Below are positions 33,776 to 47,210 of a DNA stretch of 64,000 nt, in pieces. Numbering within the stretch: position 1 is the stretch's first letter; each line of letters opens with the position of its first letter. The DNA is taken from the NCBI GenBank assembly GCA_025642065.1, contig JAODUP010000359.1:467001-531000 (forward strand). Direction: 5' to 3'. The translations under genes and the position numbers were made by a program. The notes under the pieces were generated by a model. That model did no database searches and was not told the origin of the DNA. It saw only the letters and a list, made by a program, of their open reading frames with translations. This DNA is from Paralvinella palmiformis (taxonomy: Eukaryota; Annelida; Polychaeta; Terebellida; Alvinellidae).

Positions 33776-34789
33776 GTAAGGAGAGGCAGTGTCTATATTT
33801 GGAGAAATACTCGCTCCTTCAGAAAGGTCGAGTCCGCCAGGAGTGATGAGGAAGCCGAAGGCAGCATCCGGTTAGAAAGTGGGCCACGGGTAGAAGGAGG
33901 AGTCTCTGGCACGGTCAGCGCCGTCTGGAGTCTGGTGCTATGCCGTGCCAAACTTTAATTGATAAACTAACGGGATGGTTACTGTCATGTTTAGGATGAA
34001 ACTTTTGTTATAATCCTCCCCCATCACAAAGCTCTTACACCCCCCCCCCCCCATGTATACTAAAACCATTTTTTGAGCGTACATCTTCCAATTCTCTCAA
34101 CAACTGGTTGTGTCGAATCACTGCGGTTCGTCTCGTAGCTTATTGGCCAAAAGACAAAGTTCGACACCCCGGACACACTATAGCTCAGCCATCTCGACTC
34201 TGGATCGACAGCGACATATGCCGCCGATCCTGTCGTGTCTACCGCCGGCCAACCGGAAGTCGGATACCGTCGGCACGATAAAGTTCATACTTGACCCAAG
34301 GTGCTTGCCCCTCCCTCGCTCGCTGGGAAAAGTCTCGGCTACCCCGGGAAAGGGACAGCTGTTGAGAGGTCATGCCGGGGTCAGCAGACGATAGAACCAG
34401 CGATGCAACGAGTGAAGTCAGAGAGAGAGAGAGAGAGAGTTGGCGCAGCAGCCACTAACATATCATTGCTGGCATTCCTAGAGGTTTTGCTAGGCCAAAA
34501 ATATCTCAACTCCGTCGTGAGACGGTTTTGCCTTTGAGAACATGGACTACCTTGCCCGATCGGCTGATAACGCCGACAAAAACCGCTCCACGCTGGTCTC
34601 TATTAATTTATATTTGTGTAACAGATTCTCTCTCTCTCTCCTTAATCAATTATCGTTCTAGTTCGGCCAACTCCGCTGGGGTCGTCAGTCAGAGGCAAAA
34701 AATGCTGCCATTCGTTGATAAACTGTCAGGACAAAATATCGCCGTACTATTTAGCACTGTTTATACACACACGCGCACATAGCGATACG

Positions 34790-34910
34790 TGTAACACACA
34801 CACACACACACACACAGACGGCGATACATTTAACACACACACACGGCGATACATGTAACACACACACACACACCACGGCGATACATATTATACACACACC
34901 CGGCGATACA
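34790..34910. repeat. Minisatellite of (CA)n-GGCGATACAT-TTAA units
   Basis: Five repeats of CGGCGATACATnTAACAC (or GTAACAC) separated by CA runs of varying length, a compound minisatellite. Confidence 0.85.
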
Positions 34911-35765
34911 TTTAACATATAAGATAATTCGCCTTTCACCCTTAGTGCCTCTGATGATTCGTCCAGAATATAAAATGTTAAATCCCTTCACACACACACA
35001 ACATACATACACAACTAAAACGCACCAGTATTCGCTCTAAAGCATCAATATATTTAACCTTTAAATACCTTCATCAAGCTGTAAGAAATGAATATTACCT
35101 CTAAGTCATCGGCCTTGACCTTTCGATTTGACATTGGGATATAAAACAAGAGCGGACGCCGTAGTAAACGAAGTAAGAGCCTCCCTTCGGATTTCGATCC
35201 TGACTAACTGTCTGGATCAAATAACCCAATCTATTTACCTATTACGGATTTCAGATCCACAAGAAGTGGATGGTGTTAGTACATAGTTACTTAATATATT
35301 CTTATCGTACGATCAACACGTGTGCGCGTGTGCACGCGCGCTCACATACACACCCGCATCGTTCAAATGAATTACCCTAATTTATCATTATGAATTTGTT
35401 GAGTGAAGTGTTGACAGATTAAAGGATAAATGCCTCATTACTGTAATTTCCCCCCCCCGCATTCCTATAATCTGGATTTCTGATAATGCAAGTACATTTT
35501 CTTCTCCCAGTAATATCACCATCATAGAGGTAGTCGGGAATCAGGATCCGCATAAAAGAAGCGAAATCATTCTGTGTGTGTGTGTGTGTGTACATCTTTC
35601 TGGCTCCAGTTCTATTGAGATTCCTGTTAGCCGAATGTACTCTTGTTCCGGATCACACCAAATGAACAAATCTTACTGGCTTAATAGTACACCGGATTTA
35701 TTGATCTGATTTGATCATTATTATGTTAAACAATAAGACCGCTACATCAGAGGTATCAAGAAGAT

Positions 35766-35766
<1 letters not shown>

Positions 35767-35796
<30 letters not shown>

Positions 35797-35900
35797 TGTG
35801 TGTGTGTCCTGTAACAAGCATACAATAGCAGTTCTAAGGAATTTATTTGATAATAACAATAATAATAATAATAATAATAATAATAATTATTATTATTATT
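35767..35900. repeat. (TA)n(TG)n and (AAT)n microsatellites
   Basis: TA run passing into TG at 35767-35808, then AAT/ATT repeats at 35855-35900 that are self-complementary at the junction. Confidence 0.9.
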
Positions 35901-36080
35901 GTCATTAAAAGTTTGTCTTTATTATTGGTTAGTGATAACTTAAATCGGATGGATCGAGTATACCCCCCTCTCTTGGAGTCGTACAGTTCGGTGCCATCGG
36001 CAACCCCCTGAGGAGTATGCCGTATAATCCACATTAATTAATCATGGTCCAACTAGGTACTCAGTTTCGTGAACGCTTCA

Positions 36081-36160
36081 AAGATCAGTAGCCTGCGGGT
36101 CGATTCGAACTGAGAGGACCAACCAGTTTGTCGTACTACCCCTTCACCAGTGAGCCAAAA
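36081..36160 (-). mobile_element. tRNA-like SINE head fragment
   Basis: On the minus strand GGCTCACTGGTGAAGGGGTA is followed by CAGTTCGAATCGACC, A-box- and B-box-like sequences at tRNA spacing. No recognisable body. Confidence 0.3.
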
Positions 36161-38014
36161 TTATCTTTCACACACACACACACACCGTTTAGTAAACTAA
36201 CACAGAACACTGGCTACTCTACAGAGAGATCCAGACATAATATGCGAACGGTTGGCCAGTGGGGGTAGAACTGCCCGTAGAAATGTTGAATTATGACCCG
36301 AAAGGCAAATCATAAGTGCAGACTTTTCACTCCTATCTCTCCCCTGGGGAAAGATGAAGCCGGATTGTGGTCGCTGACTGTTTTACCTCTTCCGAAGTTT
36401 TTAACTCGCTGAGACGGCCTCGTCAATGTTAAGACGCGAGTCAAGAAATAAATACAATTTAAAACAAATATCGGAAAATGGTCCAACTTAATTTTTAGGA
36501 TTCGGACCCGTCAGCCTGGGCGGTAAGTGTCACGCGCCACACGACCTGAGCTCTACGCTATCAACAGCCGAGCAGCAACCCGACATTAAACCTATTACCA
36601 CTGTCGTCCTGTCGTGTCCTACATATATATATATATATATATATATAACACAAGCCGTCAGTAGTACACTTGATACTGTTCCGGTGCTCGGCCAGCTGAC
36701 TCAGAGTGTTTTGTTAACCGGAGAGTGGTACTTGACTGGCGGAACACAAGTCTGGAACGGTTCTGTAACTTATAGTTGTCACACACACACACACACACAC
36801 AGAGAGAGGGGTACTTTTAATACTGTTGTATAGTCTATAATGTCAACACTGTTATATAATACGACTGTCAACTGTAGTCTTGTACAAACAGCGATGATGA
36901 TGATGATGATGATAACTATAATAAGTAATAACAACAATAATAAAAAAACAGTGGAAGTACAAGAAAATGCGCGATTAAAACAAGCCACTCGTGAACTATA
37001 AGAACCAGGCGAGTTTAAGTCCACACTAATTACCATAACTAAATGGGGACTTAGTTTGGTGGAGACCACAACTGTCATGTCATCGTGGTCACTGAGGCAA
37101 TTTAAATAGATCGTTTGTGATAGAGCGCTGTTTTCAGACGCGCTATCTAATATTATGATAGTATATTGGTGATATGATGCTGATGACACCAGATACCGAT
37201 ATGCCGCACAATGGAGATTTTCTTGGGTGTGTTGTGCAGATCGAATGTGTCCGATCACAGATGGCTGTCGTTTCGACGAAAATTGGCTCCCAGCAACGGT
37301 CACTCTCAACACTGGTAATAATAATAATAGCTGCCATGATAGTAATAATAATATTTAGCGCAGTCATGTGTGACGTTTTCATTTTGTATGTTGTGTTTTT
37401 GGTTTTATCCAGGGACGTATACCTCATGAATATCATGTACACGTATTGGTTTCCAATAAAATATTATTATTATTATTATTATAATACAGTACTACAATAA
37501 CTTAAATTTCTTGACACTTAGAGGCCCCGTTGTCACATTTTGTAACAATCGGTAATGTTTAACGAACTGAAACATTCATCTCCGAACGGATACTGTTCGT
37601 CTACCGAACGCTGCTCGGATCATGTAACCTCCACTAGCAACATACGGTCACCAGAACCAGTAAATATCGGCGCACAGTCGGCGTGTACGAGCCACACCGA
37701 GTACGCAGAAACAATAGTACTGTTAGCGGGTATTAAGGGATCTTTTTATAGCCGGCCGCGCCTAATAACAACAGCACAACATGTTTTACATCAAGCCAGC
37801 GCCATTTCGGAACAAGCACTCTACTCGCCATGCGCAAAAGTTCGCTTTGGGCAACAACACAATTATTTTCGCTCGCTCGGGTTCGTTCCGGGTGTGGTTC
37901 AAACGTTCGAACCTCTGAGAGGACGCCACGCGGCCAGGTTCTTTTGTCTTTAATATTGCCGTAGACAATTCGAATAACTTGTGGAATTGAAAATGTGAAA
38001 CGTTGCTGCTTTTG

Positions 38015-38135
38015 CGGCTGCTTTTATGAGCGCGGTAGGCTAAGCGGGTCAGGCCGACCGACCAAACGTAATGAGGTCAGGAGATGGATGAAACATCTTT
38101 TAGATATTGCTAAATCGTGATTTGAAATCCGATGC
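38015..38135 (-). mobile_element. SINE family A, diverged copy
   Basis: Carries 'ggctgcttttatgagcgcgg', 'taggctaagcggg', 'taatgagg' and 'gatgaaacatcttttagata'. Confidence 0.45.
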
Positions 38136-38294
38136 TCGATATGGATGTAGACATAGAGACGTGCATCAAATAATTGTTGTTATTATTATAATACAACCTG
38201 TGTTTATTTATTAGAGGAAATGCTCTAAGCACTACGATATACAATGTTATGTCCAGTGGGTTTTCGTCTGGGAGTGTCTTTGTTCAGTTGCATT

Positions 38295-38297
<3 letters not shown>

Positions 38298-38342
<45 letters not shown>

Positions 38343-38353
38343 CGCGCGCGCGA
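38298..38353. repeat. (TA)n(TG)n(CG)n compound microsatellite
   Basis: TA, TG and CG dinucleotides in direct succession, over 50 bases of strict pyrimidine-purine alternation. Confidence 0.95.
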
Positions 38354-40476
38354 AGTTGTGCCCTTTTCTTAAAATTGTGATTTTTCTCTGACCATCCATT
38401 CCCCTTGTACCTTATAACAATAACAATTATACCACGTAGGCGAACGAATCTGCAAAGAAATCTTTAAAAAAAACATGTCAGTGTATGACTGATTATATAT
38501 GATGCATATTTATTAATTTGTATCAGTTTTATTGACAACTCGATTACTTACTGCAAGGTAATGAAACCTAAACCGGTTTTACAACACCACACATACCAGA
38601 CTGGGATCCTAGTGTAGCTGATGTATATCTACCTAAAGAGGAATGGTTAATAACATTCCACCAGCCACACCTGGACACCCAGCAGGACAAAGGATAACCT
38701 TGATGTAGATAACCCTTTCATCGTCTGGATCGCAATATGACAAGCCCCTTATGTTCAAACGACAGATGTACCCATATGGTCAGCGAAGCACCGCGTTGTC
38801 CGGACATCTGTTGCCCATTAGTTTTAGACGATGCCAGGATACGGCTTGCGTCCTAATCCAGAGACAACACCTTGTTTATGTTCCGGATGCAACGGCCATG
38901 TAGTACAAATAACATCCACTTACACGTCTGAGACCGAACGTGTGTGTTATGGCGCATCATCTGTTGTCTGAGAGTTACGTTCTGTAATCTGTACACGCAC
39001 GTTCTTTGTCCGGAGGACGGGACATTTTTTAGAAAACACGAAGTACCGTGCTTTCTCTTCATTTGAAAGTCGCCCAGTTGTTGCCTGGCTATAAAGTTAG
39101 CACCTGGCCAGTCTTTCTAAAGCCCAAATAAACTGGTCAAGTTTCAGCTTTACATAGCCGCGTATTTTCGTTACAACCATCCAACCCGCCATCAATAGCT
39201 GCTATTAACGGCATATGGACTTTGGTCTGAAGCACTCCGAATACAGATATTGAAGTTTCGATGGAGGAAAGACCGAAACAATGTGTGTGTGTGTGGGGGG
39301 GGGGGAGCGTTAGCTTCTGGATCATCGAAAGCCACGCTTTTGTTACATGTTACAAATCAATCGATCGGCCGTCAAACACCATTAACAATTCCATCTCCAG
39401 CTGTAGTCGTCGTAAATTAGATACGGAGTTGACTGGAAGGGGGGGGGGGGGTTATCGAAATAGAACATTGTGGCCAGATTGTTATTAAAGGAATGCGTGT
39501 TATACGGATAGCGTACGATCGGTGTAGGAGATAAGTCATGCTAGAAGTGTCAACCAATATTAAAGAATTTTTGTCTTCAGACAATTCCACTGACAGCGTT
39601 TATTTTCTGCCAGCATTAGTCCCCATTTTCTACCTTACAAGTTATAAATGCATCACGCGTTTTGTGAGTAGAAAAGTCGTAGTAAGTTTCCGTTTACACT
39701 TATCAATTTGGTGACCGGAACGAAAGTCGCAGGAAAGTAAGTCAGAAATTTGGTCATCATAGAACCTCGCCAATTATTACTTGATCGTTTGAGACATTTC
39801 CACCAAATCTTTGTCCTCCATAGCAGATTTTAACGCCGTCCTCATAGCAAATTTTTAACGCCGCCCTCATTACTGAGTAGGTAATAATATTACTAATAAT
39901 TCCATCGTGAGGGATATACGATTCTAGAGAAAGCTGGAGAAGATACTGAAAGCCATCACTTCATCCCGGTCACAGATCTCTCTCTACACATTAAGAAAAC
40001 TGTGAAAACCCTAATCACTAAGCATAACGTGTCAAGTTACAGACCCACGCACAAGGTGAAGCCATTTGTCTGCAATCTACCTTAACCACACAAAATCAGA
40101 ACATTCCTTTTACTATAAATAAAACACATATTAATAAATATTATCTTGCTGAACTGAATAAATTTATTTGACATTATTTCTGTGAACCGAAAATTCACAA
40201 AGCTCAGAATATGGATCTCGAAACTAAAATATCCACTTAATGTAATTAGTTTTGATAAACTCAAAATGTAAAATGGCTAGAATTAGTTTTATCTATTGCT
40301 TAAATTAGGAATTGTATAGTTCGAAGAAAGGTGAAAATATCGAAAAAATATCATCCTTAGATGTATACGAATTCTTGAATCTACCTAATACTAATAGGCG
40401 CTTACAATAGTTAAATATAATTCCGTGCACATGTTATAAATCAAATAATATTCTATATCTATAAATTATAACATGA

Positions 40477-40511
<35 letters not shown>

Positions 40512-41929
40512 GTAACATAATAATCTATATCTATAAAGTAAATGTACTGTAAACCAGTTTTAGTGTATCGTGACAGAGACAGAGCAGCCGACGTACACAA
40601 GTAACAGATTGTTGCCCGTATCTGCTCCCAGACAAAATTTCGAGATTTCTATGACCCACTTTTTTCTTCTATTCACCAAAAGACGGACGCACACGTTTAA
40701 GCCGAGATTCCATATGGAGAACTTTACGAAATGAACGAGACGAGATGGCAAGCCGATTATCCAGAAATATAACACATTCGGACAAACAGACCTGGATACA
40801 GTCATCAGAAGACACTTACACAAACAGCTTAAAACAGCCACACTTTGTAAACTGATATCCCGTGAAGTAGGCCATTAATTGGTATATAACACTGGTGTAT
40901 ATATATATATATAATCAATGGTATCAGTCTGACGCGGGAAGCCTTATTAAGGCAGTAAATAGTACGACTTTTTAAGACTGTAAACAATACCGAAAGATTC
41001 CCCTTTCCACACACACACACACACACACACACGGCAATAAAATAGAACCGAATTGCTGAATTGTGAAGAAAGGGTTAAACGGCAGAAATACATGTAATAA
41101 ATTTCGTTTATTTTGGCCAGAATATCCATCACCAAGGCATCGCGAAGTTTTTTCCGAAAACAACAATGTACTACGTCTGCTTGTATCTGGGCGGGTCAGA
41201 GGTCATAGCGGGAGGATATAGTGACAGACAGTGCGGAGACGCGGCACCCAGCGAAATCTGGATCTACACTTCGACGTGCACACAAACAAAGGGGCGCTAT
41301 CAAAACAAACGCCATGTTTCAACTTCGCACTGCAAACGTAACTGTATTAATAATTTCGAGTTATTTATGATGAATGCGAACAAGGAAGCTCTGGAGAAGT
41401 TCGACGAATCAGTGCCGATGATCAGCTGTGATGTAATAAACAACACCAGATTATTTACAACCGACCGTTATGGCATATAATTATTATAACCAGTTCTGGA
41501 TCCGGAATTCTAAAACCAAAACACAACTATAGCAGCCATACGCAGACAGCATCTAATACTACAATCTTAAGTTGGTGGTTGTAATTGAATTAAGTGCATT
41601 GATGGAAGTATTTAGAGAATGTCCCTGTGGTGGCCCCAGTTGGGGATCAGCAGGCTCTAGAAACTGTCAGGATCCAGACATCGGGGGCTATTATTGTACG
41701 CATTCTATCATCTCCTTTAGCAGGACGTATTCGGCCTACGTATCTTCTGGATGACAGAGATAAAGAGCGTATCCAGATCTTACTATATAGACCTGCCACA
41801 TCTGGTTGGGGATTAGTGCTGATGTTTGGAGGAATATCTTGAATAGACCACTCACTGACTGATGCTTTGTGTCCGGATCCAGTTCGCTGCTGGAGTCCTG
41901 AAAGGTCCCAAAGTGTCAGTTTGACTTTG

Positions 41930-41963
<34 letters not shown>

Positions 41964-42092
41964 TAATAATATTCTTTGTTGGCATTTTATGGCCAATGCA
42001 GTAATGAATGTACTTCCTTGAAGACAATCAGGATACCGACGATGTCACTTTTATGAACGTTTAATATCCAGGAATTCATAATATAATCTCAG

Positions 42093-42095
<3 letters not shown>

Positions 42096-42138
<43 letters not shown>

Positions 42139-42148
42139 GGGGGGGGGG
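42096..42148. repeat. (CA)n plus G-run
   Basis: About 20 CA units followed by nine G. Another CA run is at 41933-41961. Confidence 0.95.
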
Positions 42149-42603
42149 CGTGGGAGGGCGTGTGCACTTTAACGCAGTTATATATATTTATATCTGCCAG
42201 GAGTATAGGGTAATAATACAATAGGCACACATAAATAGAAAATCAGAAAACCTCCCCGGTGACAACAAAGGCTGCCGACATCTCTCCTGATCACTAATTT
42301 ATAAAAGGCGTTTGTTGCCCAATTAAAATATGTAAATCAGACTCATCCAGGGAAATTTTGATTATCTCAATGGTTACTTACTAACATACCAACAATATTT
42401 TGATGGTATTAAAATTACGGTCATATAACATTCACCCTTGTTGGACTATTTCTAACAAAGTTTACGGTATGATGGGACTTCAATGTACAGCGCATCCGAA
42501 CGACTTCTGCTAGTAAACGTGATTTAGCAAATCGGCATTATTGCACTTAATAATAATATTCTTAATATTGATAAAAATGTTGATCACCTGTACTAGCCTA
42601 ACT

Positions 42604-42670
42604 AGGTGCGCCACCGAGCTCGACTCTTTTCGAGGGTATTGGCGCTATAGAAGTTCGTAATTATTAAATG
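42604..42670 (+). repeat. LINE/SINE 3'-end-like repeat (copy 1)
   Basis: 'ggtgcgccaccgagctcgac', then 'ttttcgagggtattggcgct' and 'atagaagttcgtaattatta'. A second copy at 55.76 kb shares the same order. The end resembles the short tails of L2/CR1-like elements. Confidence 0.45.
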
Positions 42671-43990
42671 ATTAATTAACGAGGCAATGAAACAATATTA
42701 TTTTACACGCAGTTAATAATGCTATGGTAGCGTAGCGTGGAATAAGGAACAAAAGATTAAATTAATTGATGAATCTCTCTATCTCGGCGAGCACATCCTT
42801 TATCACCCGTAACACCTGGAGACATTGCGTCAGAATACTCCCTTACAACAGGCAGATGATCAAGAACGGGACTTGGACGACATGCCGAGCTCTAGTCAAG
42901 TTCTAGTGACCGGTATATTTGGTATTATAACCATGAAAGAAACACAAAATCACGGAGCCATACATTCCTCTATTCAGACTGAAGCATGACCGAGTTGTGA
43001 GGATACTCGACTTCGCCGGGAAGCTGCGGAAGGCAATCGGCCGTTTTTGTAGGAGCCTAGTTTGAGTGAAGGAGCTATGTTTGGTTCTAAAGGGTACCTT
43101 ATCCGGTGGCGTTAGATGGTTTGTACTATTAAGGTCCCTGGAAGGCAACAACTTTCCCTGCGTGTGTGTGTGTGTGTGTCTGGTGTAGTATCAAATATCA
43201 AGCTTGTGGAAGAACTGGGAGGGGGGTGAGGGGGTTCCCTCGCGTTGCTTATTTAAGAGCATTTTGTTTTGGGGATAATACTGGAACCTGAGCGCGGCAT
43301 ATCCCCTCCGCCATCATCGGCTAACTTTACGACACAGACCACTCCCCGGATCGGGGAATAGATTTACGGCGATCTTATGATGGAATGGGTGACCGTATGG
43401 GGGTGGAGTACATAGTTCCTGCTATTCACTATTGCAAACCGACATCCCTGCGGTACATACGCCCGCATAGGACATTGCAATCACCAATCTGGACGGGGCC
43501 TACTACTTCCACTACTAATATTGTTGGTGATAAAATAAAATTTCCCCCCCCCCCAACCCGTTCGTTCAGTATTCTACCCACTCCATTCATCCATCCGGGA
43601 TTGCTTACTATTGCGCTACACTTCAGGATTACACTTCAGGATTAGTGAAGTGAAAGATGAATGCCTCCTCCTTCACCGGAAATGCCACCCCGCGTTCCTT
43701 AAAATGCACAACGCGCCGCCCACCGCTCTCCCCCTCGATTCCATAACTCTCACTGGTCGGCCACCTGGAACAGAATGCCGATCCAGGAAATACATGGTAC
43801 TGAAAGGTGATAAGCCAAGGCGCTGTCCAGTAACAAGCCAGGTATCGGCGGCTTTGATTGGTTGATTTGGTAATTATCTCCGGGTTCCACACACACACAC
43901 ACACGCACGCACACAATGGAGAAAATACCTCCCCCCATATCTCTTCTCAATAGACCTTTCGTGATATAATCTGCCGGGAGACACTTTCTA

Positions 43991-44258
43991 TATAAAAGGC
44001 GCCGGCTAGCCACAAAACTTTACAGATCCCCGGTACGACAACTGGTCGAAAGGCATCGAGCCTGGTCCCGGCCGTGTTCGGCGTCAGCGACTCGCTCTTG
44101 TCGGATCGGATACTGGTCGGCACCGAATGAACTGGTGCTGCCCTCTAGATGCAAGTAAACTCTCCGGAGCGAGGTGGAGTTTCGATTAGTGTACGAAATC
44201 TAGATCTAGCTGGCAGCAGAACGTGTCTGGGGAGACCGATTATAACTGGAGGTAATAG
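43991..44258 (+). promoter_or_regulatory. Consensus TATA box with non-coding first exon and donor
   Basis: TATAAAAG at 43991-43998 is followed by about 240 bases of GC-rich leader and a strong donor, ATAG|GTAAGT, at 44258/44259. Inside is a short upstream ORF (ATGAACTGG..., 20 codons). It looks like the 5' UTR exon of a plus-strand gene. The next exon is not identified. Confidence 0.5.
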
Positions 44259-44379
44259 GTAAGTGGTGTTCGGTTTGATGGCGTTGGATGAATGATTTGC
44301 GAACTATATAGGAATATTATTATTATTATTGGAACTTGTTCTAGACGAGTCGACATCACCTACAGTCGGTACTGTGTAC

Positions 44380-44640
44380 TAGATCTAGTCTAGATAGGAT
44401 CTAGATCTAGAGTCGAGGCTATACTACAGAGAGTGGTTAATTAACAGTCTGGAATTATATTACATAGAATATGATAGATCTAGACTCTAGTCTAGACCCC
44501 CCTAACTACTACTAGTCTAATATTCTACATTGCTTGTTTACTAGATCTAGGAAATATATCTAGACTAGAAGCCCTGTATTAGATCTACTCTAGTGTATAG
44601 TCTAGATTTAGACTAGAAGCCCTGGCCTGTATTAGTGTAT
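44380..44640. repeat. CTAGATCTAG-rich low-complexity region
   Basis: At least ten overlapping TCTAGA/AGATCT/CTAGAC words, many palindromic, just after the candidate TATA-driven exon. Scattered copies continue to 45260. Confidence 0.6.
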
Positions 44641-45439
44641 AGACTAGTGTTAATTTCGGCTTTTGCTGTTTTCGATTTTGATGTAGACGTGCTTTGATGA
44701 GTTCGCCCTGATCTAAGCCAACAGTTTTTCTTCGGGCATATTTTGTTGTCGGTGGATTAAATTAGTTACTCGGCTTTAAATCTGAGAATATTTTGCCAAT
44801 GTTTTAGTCTTGATAGTTAGCCAGCTCTAGATCTAGTGTCTACTGTGTGTGTGTGTCACTGTGTGTGTGTGTGTGTGTAATCGAAGCGATAATTCATTCA
44901 TAATTCTCAAAATACCAACATATTAATATCCGCTGTCAGTGTCTCTATCAGTCTATGCCCACATCATGCACATGTATATATAAAGTTTTTTTTTGTTTGC
45001 CAGCCGATAAGCTATCTGGTTGGAATAACGTATCTATCACGAGATACTTGGTATGCTATCAGAAATCTCAAATTGCTCTGTGATTAGATCTATGACTTGT
45101 CGCCATAACTATAACGGTGTCTGGTTGGTGTCCTCCATCAAAATCATCATGTAGACTAGGTGTAGATCTCAATATATACGTACACTTGGGCGAGGCATAT
45201 AATATCTGGACACTCTGCATATCCAGTTCAAAATTTTAGCTACCATACTGTTAGATCTAGATCTATTGAGTATTTTCGTTAGAGCTCCTGACATGTGTGG
45301 AGCTTTATTAAAAATATTATTATTATTATTATAAAGCTGACCGGGTGAACCAGCCACTCTCGTGTAACGCGAGCCGTTTCGGGCTAGTCAGGCCTCGCTT
45401 TAACACTAATTTCTGCGTTAGGCAAAGTTACAAATAAGG

Positions 45440-45890
45440 ACTTAACGCGGCCCGTGCCCGAATTCCGATTGGAGGAAGGCTGAATAGTTCAAATAGTGCC
45501 AGAGCCTACAGACGAAGTCGAGGCTGGCAGAGGCCGGCCGGAGTTACGACGAAACTCCGTTGTACGCAGCCGTTCTCTGACGAACCATGTTAGCCGGAGG
45601 GTGTTCCGTGCAGGGTTCTGCTTTTGGGTGGGTGGTTCATCGGTTGTTGTGGGGGAGCTCGCCGTCCAGGAGAGGCCGGTGCGGATATGGACCAGGTGTT
45701 TGGAGGCAACGGAACGGCGGCATTCTTTCTGGCTGCTTGACTACTGAATCACGCCAACTCCTCTCGGTGACTAAAAATGGCTGGGCTCGGGCCGCGCCGT
45801 GGGTGGAGTTGCCATGGCAAAGAGCAATCGAGCTCGCTGATTGGCTGGCTGAGGGGGCTCACCTCGGAACTCTACCGAGGGTGGGGGGGA
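45440..45890. promoter_or_regulatory. CpG-rich promoter-like region with an RFX X-box
   Basis: High GC and CpG density, a CCAAT/ATTGG element near 45840, and GTTGCCATGGCAAA (45808-45821), which matches the RFX X-box consensus in all but its final base. Several open frames cross it, but none looks like a known protein. Confidence 0.35.
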
Positions 45891-46469
45891 ATTCACACAC
45901 ACACACACACACACAGCTGGCTTAAGCTGCACTTTCCTGATTGCTATTCTGGATCCAAGCATCATCGGTTTTAAAACTCTGTAAAGAACTGGAGAACAGG
46001 ATAGGTCGAAGACAGCTGTTCAACGGAAGCCTGTCGTCTGTACGCACGTGCGAACGACGGAGCGCGCAGTAACCGCTTCGCGTTGTACACGTTCGTTTCT
46101 CAAGCGTACAACTCACATTACGCGCGACGCGTTCGTATCCTGTTTAGTGGTTCTAATCAGTCTGCCACCACCGGGCTTCACGAGGATAAGCTACTCAACA
46201 CCCCCCCCGCGCGCCCGATAGAGAGCGAACCCTTGGCAACTGCCGGTAGTAGGTCCTTGGATGCCAAGCTTTTGTGTACACGCTGTCTAGCCTAGTTTGG
46301 TTTTAGAATGTGTAGCCGGGCTTAGCAAAGTTTTTCTAGAACGGCCTAGAATACTTGCCACATACACACACACACAGAGAAAATGATTGATAAAACTGTT
46401 CAGAGTCCAGTCTTGGTTTGTTCAGTTTTCCATATCTTCCAGCTGCTGTTGGAGACCCACTTTTGGCAT

Positions 46470-47210
46470 GGAAGAAAGACCGGACGGCGGCCATTTTATC
46501 TATAACGCGGCTCTGACGGTGGCCTATTCCTTCCTATTTCAGGATTCCATCAGTCGGTGAATCAGATCTGGTGAACGCCGAGAGAGTTCACGACGGATAT
46601 CAGCCACCCATCGGCGCTTTGTACGCGATGCGTTCCCGATCAGGGCATTGCTGGACGCGGATTCAGGCGCGCGCGTGCCTGCTCTTGAAGAGGTGTAAAA
46701 TTCGCCCGCATGATACCGCGCCGATCCCCGTACGTCCTGTCCTGATTGGCTGAACGAGGCGAGGGCACCCAGGTGAACGGAATCCTCGACTTCAGGATAT
46801 CGCGGCGCTGTTCCTGATCCTTATCAGTCCGTTCGTTCGCTCGCCCCCTCATCTGGATCGGGGAGCCCCACCCTGTGGCAGTCGGCGGCGGCGGCCAAAT
46901 GTCACCCCGACAACGGGATAGCGGCCCAGCAGACAGGAAGTGCAGCGCTCAATTAATGAGCTCTCCCCCTCATGGTTCGGTCAGAGGAGAGAGAGGGAGC
47001 GGAGCGATCAGGATGCCGGGAAGGACGGACGCCTGTAGGATAACCGGAAGGGTGGCTGGCAGTACGCCACCGTTTGCATTACTGGAAGGCCGCACGCGTA
47101 CGCGACCAGTACCCAACGCCGACTGTCGGATTCCATACGATATCGGCAAACGTTGGAACACCGTTTCGGGTGGATAACGGGGATACGACTCCTTGTGGAT
47201 AATCCGGATA
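46470..47210. promoter_or_regulatory. CpG-rich region, promoter-like
   Basis: Includes GGCGGCCATTTTAT (YY1-type, 46484 region), a CCAAT/ATTGG near 46744, and a good splice acceptor CTATTTCAG at about 46543 followed by an open plus-strand frame (IPSVGESDLVNAERVHDGYQ) that stops after about 70 codons. That frame may be an exon or chance. Confidence 0.3.

Larger units (their letters stand above)
33776..43990. other. No gene recognised (33.8-44.0 kb)
   Basis: Microsatellites, SINE fragments and G/C homopolymer runs. If the 33.7 kb exon is real, this is intron. The open frame at 41166-41480 (+) and others have no family signature. Confidence 0.45.

Noticed and set aside
37143..37500. 99-108 codon frames with Ile-rich stretches
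   Set aside because: They include translated AAT/ATT repeats and run on both strands of the same sequence.
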